Assembly: GCA_009841115.1 (NCBI GenBank)
Contig: VXML01000112.1
Span: 1-64,000, forward strand
Length of the DNA: 64,000 nucleotides
Source of the DNA: Gemmatimonadota bacterium
Lineage (GTDB): Bacteria; Latescibacterota; UBA2968; UBA8231
Reading direction: 5' to 3'
Shown: piece after piece, positions 27,813-34,990 of the stretch
Layout: every line of letters starts with the position of its first letter
Numbering within the stretch: position 1 is the first letter of the stretch
Made by a program: the position numbers and the translations under genes
Notes under the pieces: generated by a model
What the model was told of the DNA's origin: nothing
The model's database searches: none
Seen by the model: only the letters and a program-made list of their open reading frames with translations

Positions 27813-29021
27813 ATGGCCAAGATCAAGGAAGTCCGCTGCATCCGCACTCGCCAGAACGGCACCTGGGTCATCGTCAAAATCATCACCGACCAGCCCGGTC
27901 TCTACGGCATTGGCTCGGCCAGCGAGCACAACCACGCCGCCACCGTCGCCACGGCCCTCGAAGAGAGCTTGGGACCATTGCTGATTGGCCGCGAGGCCAG
28001 CCGCATCGAAGACATCTGGCAGTGCGTGTACAACAGCGGCTACTGGCGCAGCGGCTCCATCCTCAACGCCGCATTAGGAGGCATTGACATGGCCCTGTGG
28101 GACATCAAGGGCAAGGAGGCCGGGATGCCCGTGTACGAACTGCTGGGCGGGGCCTGCCGTGCCGCAGTTCCCTGCTACGCCCATGCTGGGGGCAGCGACC
28201 ACGAGGCCCTCGCCGATGACATCCAGCGCTACATCGACGAGGGCTGGCCGGTAATCCGCTGCCAACTCGGCGGCTATGGCGGCGGCGGTTTCGTGGAAAA
28301 CGCCCTCAAGCCGCGCAATGCTTGGTCCGCGGCACCGGCCTTTGACGACGAAGCCTATCTAGAGGCTATTCCCGCGATGTTCGAGTACTTGCGCAACAAG
28401 CTGGGGTTTGGCCCCAAGCTCACCCACGACGTCCACGAGCACCTCAAACCCCAAATCGCGGTGGCGCTGGCCAAGCGGCTGGAGCCCTACCGGCTGTTTT
28501 TCCTCGAAGACGCACTGGCACCCGAGCAGATCGGCTGGTACCGACTCATGCGCCAGCAGTGCACCACGCCGCAGGCTATGGGCGAGTTATTCACCAATGT
28601 CCACGAATACCTGCCGCTGATCAGCGAGCGCCTCATCGACTACATCCGCATCCGAGTGGCCAAAGGCGGCGGCATCACCCCCTGCCGCAAAATCGCCGCG
28701 CTCTGCGAGTTTTATGGCGTGCAGACAGCTTGGCAGGAGGGTGGAGACAACGATCCGGTCAACCAAGCAGCGGCCATGCACCTCGATATGTCGAGCTACA
28801 GCTTCGGGATTCAGGAGGAAAACGGTTTTCGGCCAGAAGAATTAGAAGCGTTCCCCGGACACGCGACCATGGAAGGGGGATACATGTATCCCAACGACCA
28901 GCCAGGGCTGGGGATCGACATCGACGAGGAGAAGGCGAAGAATCTGTTGGTCGGAGATCAGGTGCGCGCCTTTTACGCGGCCGAGGATCGTCGGGCGGAC
29001 GGCAGCGTGGTGCGGCCTTAG
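27813..29021 (+). CDS. Mannonate dehydratase/RspA-like enolase-superfamily enzyme
   Basis: 402 residues behind AAGGAGG. The order of motifs follows the ManD/RspA group: ALGGIDMALWDIKGK, HDVHEH (metal Asp and adjacent His), FLEDALAP (Glu), MGELFTN (Glu). In the TAWxxxxDxxPV segment near the end of the barrel it has TAWQEGGDNDPVNQ, with Gln where ManD-like enzymes usually have the catalytic His. Dehydration of a sugar acid is likely, but this change may alter activity. It follows the exported-protein gene at 25353 and faces the FG-GAP gene. Confidence 0.85.
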   Translation: MAKIKEVRCIRTRQNGTWVIVKIITDQPGLYGIGSASEHNHAATVATALEESLGPLLIGREASRIEDIWQCVYNSGYWRSGSILNAALGGIDMALWDIKGKEAGMPVYELLGGACRAAVPCYAHAGGSDHEALADDIQRYIDEGWPVIRCQLGGYGGGGFVENALKPRNAWSAAPAFDDEAYLEAIPAMFEYLRNKLGFGPKLTHDVHEHLKPQIAVALAKRLEPYRLFFLEDALAPEQIGWYRLMRQQCTTPQAMGELFTNVHEYLPLISERLIDYIRIRVAKGGGITPCRKIAALCEFYGVQTAWQEGGDNDPVNQAAAMHLDMSSYSFGIQEENGFRPEELEAFPGHATMEGGYMYPNDQPGLGIDIDEEKAKNLLVGDQVRAFYAAEDRRADGSVVRP

Positions 29022-29036
29022 CGTCGAGGCCCGGAG

Positions 29037-30659
29037 TTAACGGGCAATCAGCACCGTCACCCGATGCGGCTCGGTTCCCGGCGGCAGTCTCCGGGCTCCG
29101 TGAGCATCTCGTAGCGTGAACGGGTGGTGCATGAGGACGTCCTGCTTGCCGTCCTTGTTCAAGTCCACCAGCCAAGTGTATTCCTCGTCGTTGGGCACGG
29201 CGACCGCAATGTCCTGAGGCTGCCGAGCGAACAGGTCCGGCCCCGGCACGCCGACGAGGAGGTCCATGATCCGAGGGTGATCCCCGATGAGCAGGTCGGA
29301 GAAGCCGTCGCCGGTCACATCCCCGACGAGTAAAGTCGAGTTGAACGCGCGCGGCCAACTCTTTTGTGTCCTTCGGCGTTCGTGCGTTGCCCCCCGAAGC
29401 ACGATGTCCAGTGGCACCCATCCCGGCTCCTTATGGCTAGGTACGCCATCTAACGCAATTCTACGGATGGCATTGGGTTTGTCGCGGTAGCTCCCTCCTT
29501 CCATTTGGTAGAACTCAAGGCTCAACCAAATGTCATCGCCCATGAACCCTTTGAACCTCTTCCACAGGCTGCTCTCAAGGTATTCGACCTCAATGGTTGT
29601 GAACATCAATTCGACTTGGCCGTCGCGATCAAAGTCGTGCCGCTCCATCCCGAGTTGGATGCTGCCATCAGACTGAAACGCGGCTCCGACCTCCGGCGCA
29701 AACGCGGTGCCGCCATCGGCTGTTGGCGTGCCGAAATACACATCGAAGGCGGAATGCTTGCTGGAAATGCTCCGGCCTTCCAGCAGGAAAACCACCAAGT
29801 CTGCGACCCCATCGCCGTTCAGGTCGCCTAACGAGTGCAGCACCCGCCCCGTCATGTCTCCGGTAGCGAGCGAGGAAAAACGGTCAGAGTCGAATGCCAC
29901 ATCGGTCGTGAAGGGCTCGGCCACCGACGCAAACAATCCATTCTCGTCCTGCAGGTGAGCCTCGAAATGGTCCTCGTTCCAAAACACCAAATCGCTAAGA
30001 CCATCTCGGTTGTAGTCCATCTCGTAAATACGGCTCTGGGACCAAGGATCGTATCGATATCCGTCGGCTCCGTAGATCCTACTCATATCGGTGGAGGGTC
30101 CGATCTTCACTGGATCGGCGAACGCGCCATCGCTCCTCTGGACAAACACCCAGAAGCCATCGACATCCGGCACGACTAGGTCGTCGCGCTCGTCGCCGTT
30201 CACGTCCCGTGTGACATCTACATGAGGGATTTCGCCGCTGCGAGGTGGATTGAAGTTGGAAGTCACCGCCACCAGTGCGCGTTCCATTGCCGTCTCGGGA
30301 TCGAACCAGTTTAGGCGACCGGGCTCGTACGCAATCAATCGGTCGCGTCCACCGATGTTGGCGACATCGACGAACAACACTTCGGGACGCAGCGTTGTGC
30401 CAAGTCGTGGCACCCAAGTGCTGTCGCCGAAAGCGTAGAGGCGCAAGCGGCGGTCGTCGTTCTCGTCGATGCTCACCACGGCCAGATCCGCGACAGCACC
30501 ACCGAGCAGAAATCCCGTCAAAACGGTCTGGCGTTCCGCCGAGCCAATGACGACCTCGTACTGATCGAAAGTGAATGCCACGGCGGCAGACGGCTCGGCT
30601 CCAGTAGGAGTCGAGACACCGAAAAGAATACAGATCAAACGAGAAACCGAGCGTATCAT
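29037..30659 (-). CDS. Exported FG-GAP/VCBS-repeat protein
   Basis: 540 residues. A signal peptide (about 1-21, ending near TGAEP) precedes a beta-propeller of FG-GAP repeats, each with a calcium-binding DxNxDxxxD loop: DVNGDERDD, DYNRDGLSD, DLNGDGVAD, DFDRDGQVE, DVTGDGFSD and DLNKDGKQD. Such propellers bind ligands or polysaccharides outside the cell. The role is otherwise unknown. It converges with the mannonate-dehydratase-like gene. Confidence 0.85.
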   Translation of the reverse strand: MIRSVSRLICILFGVSTPTGAEPSAAVAFTFDQYEVVIGSAERQTVLTGFLLGGAVADLAVVSIDENDDRRLRLYAFGDSTWVPRLGTTLRPEVLFVDVANIGGRDRLIAYEPGRLNWFDPETAMERALVAVTSNFNPPRSGEIPHVDVTRDVNGDERDDLVVPDVDGFWVFVQRSDGAFADPVKIGPSTDMSRIYGADGYRYDPWSQSRIYEMDYNRDGLSDLVFWNEDHFEAHLQDENGLFASVAEPFTTDVAFDSDRFSSLATGDMTGRVLHSLGDLNGDGVADLVVFLLEGRSISSKHSAFDVYFGTPTADGGTAFAPEVGAAFQSDGSIQLGMERHDFDRDGQVELMFTTIEVEYLESSLWKRFKGFMGDDIWLSLEFYQMEGGSYRDKPNAIRRIALDGVPSHKEPGWVPLDIVLRGATHERRRTQKSWPRAFNSTLLVGDVTGDGFSDLLIGDHPRIMDLLVGVPGPDLFARQPQDIAVAVPNDEEYTWLVDLNKDGKQDVLMHHPFTLRDAHGARRLPPGTEPHRVTVLIAR

Positions 30660-30784
30660 TATTTATTTTGCATCGCGTCCTATGCTCAATGGATGTCGCG
30701 CCAATTGCGCCCTGCCTTCAGGCAGGCTTTACCGCGCCTTTAGATATGAACAAGGCGCAGTGGGGAGCCGAATGAGGATGTTTA

Positions 30785-30821
30785 GCTTGTAAACTGATGA
30801 TGGTATCATCAACTTACAAGC
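30785..30821. repeat. Long imperfect hairpin upstream of the FG-GAP gene
   Basis: GCTTGTAA, AC, TGATGAT, loop GGT, ATCATCA, AC, TTACAAGC: two stems of 8 and 7 bp with a symmetric AC/AC internal loop, all but perfect. In the 243-bp stretch 30660-30902, nothing else is secure except a short unassigned plus-strand frame ending VIPYDLL at about 30908. It may be an operator, or a transcript-end structure. Confidence 0.4.
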
Positions 30822-30902
30822 AGAAATGACCCTGGAATTATAGTCGCCCCCGTAGAAGAGGTTTTCCAACTGCGCGACGAGGTGCTCGTCATTCCCTACG
30901 AT

Positions 30903-31007
30903 TTACTGTAAATCAGCCGTGCAGAATTGGATGGCCGTTGTCGGGAAAAACGCCACATCGACGAGGAAGTAGTCAGCAATCAGGCCGATGAAGAAGGACA
31001 CGATGCG
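30903..31007 (-). pseudogene. C-terminal stub of a third DUF6785-type membrane protein gene
   Basis: The minus strand encodes SFFIGLIADYFLVDVAFFP followed by a diverged tail and a TAA at 30903. This matches the C-terminus of the two intact genes at 33016 and 34991 (PFFIGLIAGYFLGVGLSF then VDVAFFPGNG), with an internal loss of about six to seven codons. The rest of the copy is missing, and the HEPN gene ends inside the stub in another frame. It marks a former third tandem copy disrupted at about 31007. Confidence 0.75.
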
Positions 31008-31444
31008 GGAGGAGCGGTCGATTGGTCAAAAAGCGTTGGCTCCAACTCCATCAGGTAGGCACGGCAATCCCGGCGAATAGCTTGGGCAATATCCAGTGAA
31101 CGCCGACCTTGAGGCTCATCCGCAACTTCAACCGTCTCGACTGGATAACGGCTGGCAACCGCAAACGTCGTCAGCCAGCGCAACGCCTCCCGTTGCGCTT
31201 GGATTTGGGGAATCCACTGGCCAACCATGCCCAGCAGATGTTCTAGATCGTGGGTGCGAGGGACCGGCTGGGCATAGAACACCAGAACGGCTTTGAGGTA
31301 CTTTTCAGCCGCCTGTTGACTGTGGAAACAGATCGTATCCCAGGGGATTTCTTGGGCCGCCAGATTATTCCTGACGTTTAGCAGATCATTTTCAGCCCGG
31401 CTGATCCACTGCCGCACTAGAATTTTTTGCGGAGTTTCGCTCAT
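30980..31444 (-). CDS. HEPN-domain protein (toxin-like partner of MNT)
   Basis: 154 residues from the ATG at 31444 (MSETPQ); the frame reaches 31579 inside the partner gene without support. The HEPN signature is RQWISRAENDLLNVRNNL followed by CFHSQQAAEKYLKA, then RTHDLEHLL and a SRYPVE segment. HEPN proteins of this group pair with minimal nucleotidyltransferases as toxin-antitoxin modules; the HEPN partner is an RNase in studied cases. The gene overlaps the MNT gene by 53 bp. Its last eight codons run out of frame through a transporter-gene stub, so the natural C-terminus was replaced. Confidence 0.8.
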   Translation of the reverse strand: MSETPQKILVRQWISRAENDLLNVRNNLAAQEIPWDTICFHSQQAAEKYLKAVLVFYAQPVPRTHDLEHLLGMVGQWIPQIQAQREALRWLTTFAVASRYPVETVEVADEPQGRRSLDIAQAIRRDCRAYLMELEPTLFDQSTAPPASCPSSSA

Positions 31445-31766
31445 ATAAAGTAGTACCCTCGGCCAATATCTGGGACGCGAATGAAGACGGAGCTTCTTTC
31501 CAATAGTCCAGTTCGGCGGGGGTGTACACGACAATATCCAAGGGGCAATCAATGCCTTCGAGTAAGCGGCGTGTTTCAAGGGCGCGCTCTAACGGAGGCA
31601 AATCCGTCTGCCAGACTACGAGTAAGTCCAAATCACTGTCCCATTGGCTATGACCCGTAGCATGGGAGCCGAATAAAACGATCCGCTCGAAAGGGTGTGC
31701 GCGGACGAGGGTCTCTACGACGAGTTCGAGCGTTTGGTTAGTCTTTTTATTTGGCTCTGTGGTCAT
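31392..31766 (-). CDS. Minimal nucleotidyltransferase (MNT) antitoxin
   Basis: 124 residues. The nucleotidyltransferase motif LFGSHATGHSQWDSDLDLLV carries the metal aspartates Asp45 and Asp47, and DCPLDIVVYT supplies the third. This is the stand-alone MNT fold, which in HEPN/MNT pairs neutralises the HEPN toxin by adding nucleotides to it. It is first in the pair and overlaps the HEPN gene. It sits in a segment inserted into a former tandem transporter array. Confidence 0.85.
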   Translation of the reverse strand: MTTEPNKKTNQTLELVVETLVRAHPFERIVLFGSHATGHSQWDSDLDLLVVWQTDLPPLERALETRRLLEGIDCPLDIVVYTPAELDYWKEAPSSFASQILAEGTTLYERNSAKNSSAAVDQPG

Positions 31767-31962
31767 AGTGTAGAATCTAAAGAATCAACCTATTAAATCC
31801 AAAATTCTGCTTGAGGTCTACCTTGGAAACGGCACCTCTTTCTTCTTATCATCGTCTGCTTGCTTCAATCGCCGCAGCGCGGCCCGGTTTCCCCCATGTA
31901 CCGATGGCTCGCCGCACCACAGAAACCGGGTAGTGGGCTAGTTTGAATTTTTTTCACCCAAG

Positions 31963-31991
31963 TTGACATAGAAACATCTTACTGGCATAAT
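31963..31991 (+). promoter_or_regulatory. Near-consensus sigma-70 promoter upstream of IS30 remnant
   Basis: TTGACA, a 17-bp spacer and CATAAT. A degenerate copy of the whole 30-bp unit lies 138 bp downstream at 32101-32130 (GCATAGAAAC shared, TGGTATATT for the -10). Both point towards the IS30 fragment at 32171. Nothing else was recognised in 31767-32170. Confidence 0.5.
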
Positions 31992-32170
31992 TCTTGCCAA
32001 GCAAGGAGTGAAGTGTTTTTTATTCTAAAGGACAGATAATTATTTGGACTGTTCTTTTTTTTCTCTTGAATTCAACTGGTAAGTGCAATTGCCTGAGTAG
32101 GTGGCATAGAAACGGCCAACTGGTATATTTCCCCTAGCCATTTCAAACGCAGCTCCCAAGGGAGGCGCTT

Positions 32171-32344
32171 ATGGGAACGTATCACCAGTTGACCGAATAT
32201 CAAAGATACCAAATTTACGCGCTGAAGAAAGCCGGGCATGATCAGCAGTCCATCGCCGCGACGGTGGGGGTATCGCCAGAGACGCCATGCCTATCAAGAA
32301 TAGTCTTCAGTTTACATACCGATTTAACACGCTCAGTAATATGA
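32171..32344 (+). pseudogene. IS30-family transposase N-terminal fragment
   Basis: GGGAGG then an ATG opens MGTYHQLTEYQRYQIYALKK followed by AGHDQQSIAATVGVSPET, the helix-turn-helix head of IS30 transposases. Similarity stops near 32284, where SRELKRN would be expected, and the frame runs on through unrelated DNA to a TGA at 32344. About 38 of some 330 residues remain, so the element is dead. The minus-strand gene at 32242 ends across this breakpoint. Confidence 0.8.
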
Positions 32345-32688
32345 TCGTCGCCGACAAGTCGATTCCCTTGCATTATTAACAGAGCTTGCTGATGGGCTGA
32401 TGCAAAAGCTGCTTCTTTCAAGTCTTTCTTTAGCTCTTTCATCTCGCTTGCTGACGCCACAGTCTCATCCCTCACAGTCTTCATTTCGGCGAGCTGCGCT
32501 TCTATGCCAGGAATCTTTATGCGGGTCAATCTATTCATCAACTTATCGAAATTACCAGAGTGTAGTGAATAACACAGGATAAATAATAAAAAGACCCAGT
32601 GGCTTGACATATCCGCAAGTATATGACTGGGAAAAAGAATCTTGCCAATACCGGCTAATAGTATCACAAAGATTATTGAATTTTTCAT
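32242..32688 (-). CDS. Small membrane protein with coiled coil, unknown function
   Basis: 148 residues behind AAGGAAG. Two hydrophobic helices (about 3-20 and 30-45) are followed by a charged helical region (ETVASASEMKELKKDLKEA) with coiled-coil character. No family is recognised. The final 14 or so residues (GVSGDTPTVAAMDC) are the antisense of the IS30 fragment, so the gene's original 3' end was replaced by the insertion. It lies in the same accessory segment as the HEPN/MNT pair. Confidence 0.5.
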   Translation of the reverse strand: MKNSIIFVILLAGIGKILFPSHILADMSSHWVFLLFILCYSLHSGNFDKLMNRLTRIKIPGIEAQLAEMKTVRDETVASASEMKELKKDLKEAAFASAHQQALLIMQGNRLVGDDHITERVKSVCKLKTILDRHGVSGDTPTVAAMDC

Positions 32689-32719
32689 CCTGTCTTCCTT
32701 TTTAGATTTGAAGGCATGA

Positions 32720-32881
32720 CTAGAAAAACGCCTCTATCAATGCTACTATTGCGGCAAATGCCGACAACACTGCGGCAACCGCTGACACAAACGCCGCAGC
32801 CCTATCGTAGTCTCGTGCAACTGTTTTGAATCTTTCCCAATAGACGCCAGAAAAAAGCCTCGAAGCAAACCAGAAGACCCG
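32720..32881 (-). other. Start-less hydrophobic reading frame (possible remnant)
   Basis: Between a TAA at 32882 and a TAG at 32720 the frame encodes 53 residues with a coherent pattern: GVYWERFKTVARDYDRAAAF then an Ala/Val-rich membrane helix ending IEAFF. No ATG, GTG or TTG precedes the conserved-looking part, so it is probably the tail of a truncated gene; a GTG near 32800 would give a 22-residue membrane peptide. It is upstream of, and on the same strand as, the 32242 gene. Nothing else is seen in 32689-33015. Confidence 0.3.
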
Positions 32882-33015
32882 TTAGACCGCATCAAGGGTC
32901 GTTCAAGTGCCTTCGCATGGAGCATTTTTCATAGGGAGGGAGACTCTTGATCCGACACTTTTTCTTATCACAAGGAACTGAATCCGGGGTTTTGTGACCA
33001 CTTCTATCAAAATCC

Positions 33016-34983
33016 TCAACCATGCAGAATGGGATGGCCATTGCCGGGGAAGAACGCCACATCCACGAGGAAGGAAAGGCCAACGCCGAGAAAGTAGCCC
33101 GCAATCAGGCCGATGAAAAAGGGCGCGGCCTTGCGGTATAGCTCGATGCCGCCAAAGCGCATGATCAGGCTCTTGGCTGCCCACGCCACAAAAATAGCCG
33201 GGGCTTGGTTGCGCACCATCCAGATCGCGGAAATGGCCAAGCCCACCGGGTGCAGAGGCCACCACGGAAAGCGATACTGCATAAACGTCAAAACGGACAT
33301 CGCCGCCGCGCCAATGCCGAAGAAGCCCAACTTTTGCGCGTGGAAATCGGCCGGGGCCTTGATCTTGGCCATCACGTCGCCAAAGGCCATCACGCCTGCT
33401 CCCGAGGAGACGCGGAAGATCCAAGAGTTGAAATTGGAAGCTCCCTGCTCGTAGGCCATAACGATGAGATTGGTCAGCGAAACCGCAAAGGACAGTACCA
33501 CAGCCAAGGCGATGGCCAAGACAAAACCTCGGCGGGCAATGCGCAGGCTGCTTTGCAGCTTGGCGGCGTGCGCGGCCGAGGGCATGAAGATGGACTGCAC
33601 GTCGCCGAAAAAGGAATAGGTCAACCCCAAGGCCGCCAAACCCGTCGGCGAAATAGCACTGGTGCCCAGCGTCATCATCGTCATCGCCTGACTGACGACA
33701 GGCGTGGTCAGATAGAACACGCCCGTCTGGACCACTAAGCGCGTAATGCCCAAATAGGCGATGAGAACGCCAGCCAGAAAGAGCATCGCCACCGACCACT
33801 CCATGCCAGCCCCGTGCAGCCAAATCAGCATGTAGCAAACACCCAGCGAGAGGCCCAGCACGGCGGCGCGGTAGGACATCAACTCGCGCCGGTCGTCAAT
33901 CGGGTAAGCTGGATTCCACGCCTTGCGGACTACATCCTTGAGGTGGTCGCGCGCCATCCACAAGCCCCACAGCACCAACACCACAAACGCCCCCCAGCAC
34001 TGCCACGACGTCGAAGGCAACCCCCAAACGAACTTATCCGCCTCGGTGACGCCGAGGCCAAAGCGGTTGAACAAACCCTCCTCGATCAGCGTCAGAAAAA
34101 AGAAGACCCAGATGCTAAAGGTCACATTGAGGTTGGCGAAATACATGAAGCCAATGACCGGAAAGTAGAAGCGGATATTAATAGTCGGAAAGCCGTGCGC
34201 GATCTGGATGGGGTGATGCCATTCGATCTTGGGAAAGAAGTGAAAGAAAAAGCCAACGATGTTCCACAAGACAATGCACAGCGGAATGGCCGCCCCCGCC
34301 CAGAAGACTTTGCTGTACATGACCGCTGGCAGTCGGCGGGAACTATCGGCGTTGGCGACGAGGGCTTGCGGCACCTCCATTAGCGGATAGGCCAACCGCT
34401 CGCGCTCGACCCACTGCTTGCGCAGAATGACCACCACGCAGAAGCAGACCAAATACAAAGTCCAGATAAAACTCAGCCACCAAAACAGCGGCATGGCCCA
34501 AGCGGCTAGCAAAGTGCCCCAAGGGGTCGGTTCGCCGATGGGCAGGCCCTCGAAAAACCAAGTCATGGCCAAGCCCTCGTTGGACGGCAGCAACCACGCC
34601 GGCAAGTAGGGCAACACGTATGTACCCCACTGATTCTCCGCGGACGCAAAGTAATACGGTGTCGTCGGTATGGCTAGGAAGTAGCCGATGAGGAAAACCG
34701 GAATGCCTGTACAGACCAAGCCCATGACGACGACGGTGATCAGCTCGGCAGGGCGCAGTGCCCAGTTAAAGTTGAGGGTCTTCAGCAGGGCGTTGGCAAA
34801 GATGAGACAGACAAAGAGAAACCCCACCCCAATCGGAAAGAACGACCACGTCATCTCAGACGAGCCAAACGTCCAGATCGAGTGCGGTGCCCCCAAGCTG
34901 ATCAGCACCACCACCGCGCAACCCACGAGCAACGAGCGCACGGTGACGCCTGTGCCCTCTTGCTGTGCGGGATGGACTGACAA
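33016..34983 (-). CDS. DUF6785/DUF6784-type polytopic membrane protein (OPT-like), copy 2
   Basis: 655 residues with about 14 membrane helices and conserved loops such as SIWTFGSSEMTWSFFP, ALRPAELITVVVMGL, TPYYFASAENQWGTYVL and RERLAYPLMEVPQALV. This matches a family of uncharacterised membrane proteins from planctomycete-like and Latescibacterota-like genomes, with an OPT-transporter-like layout; transport of peptides or glycan products is inferred. It begins at a TTG 7 bp after the upstream copy's stop, with no ribosome-binding site, so translation may be coupled. Long blocks are identical with the upstream copy, for example the 20 residues from AIWMVRNQAPAIFVAWAAKS. Confidence 0.75.
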   Translation of the reverse strand: MSVHPAQQEGTGVTVRSLLVGCAVVVLISLGAPHSIWTFGSSEMTWSFFPIGVGFLFVCLIFANALLKTLNFNWALRPAELITVVVMGLVCTGIPVFLIGYFLAIPTTPYYFASAENQWGTYVLPYLPAWLLPSNEGLAMTWFFEGLPIGEPTPWGTLLAAWAMPLFWWLSFIWTLYLVCFCVVVILRKQWVERERLAYPLMEVPQALVANADSSRRLPAVMYSKVFWAGAAIPLCIVLWNIVGFFFHFFPKIEWHHPIQIAHGFPTINIRFYFPVIGFMYFANLNVTFSIWVFFFLTLIEEGLFNRFGLGVTEADKFVWGLPSTSWQCWGAFVVLVLWGLWMARDHLKDVVRKAWNPAYPIDDRRELMSYRAAVLGLSLGVCYMLIWLHGAGMEWSVAMLFLAGVLIAYLGITRLVVQTGVFYLTTPVVSQAMTMMTLGTSAISPTGLAALGLTYSFFGDVQSIFMPSAAHAAKLQSSLRIARRGFVLAIALAVVLSFAVSLTNLIVMAYEQGASNFNSWIFRVSSGAGVMAFGDVMAKIKAPADFHAQKLGFFGIGAAAMSVLTFMQYRFPWWPLHPVGLAISAIWMVRNQAPAIFVAWAAKSLIMRFGGIELYRKAAPFFIGLIAGYFLGVGLSFLVDVAFFPGNGHPILHG

Positions 34984-34990
34984 CGCGGAC

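Noticed and set aside
32903..33838. Minus-strand 311-codon frame inside the DUF6785 gene
   Set aside because: It is an out-of-frame shadow of the membrane-protein gene with an Arg/Gly-rich, non-protein-like composition.
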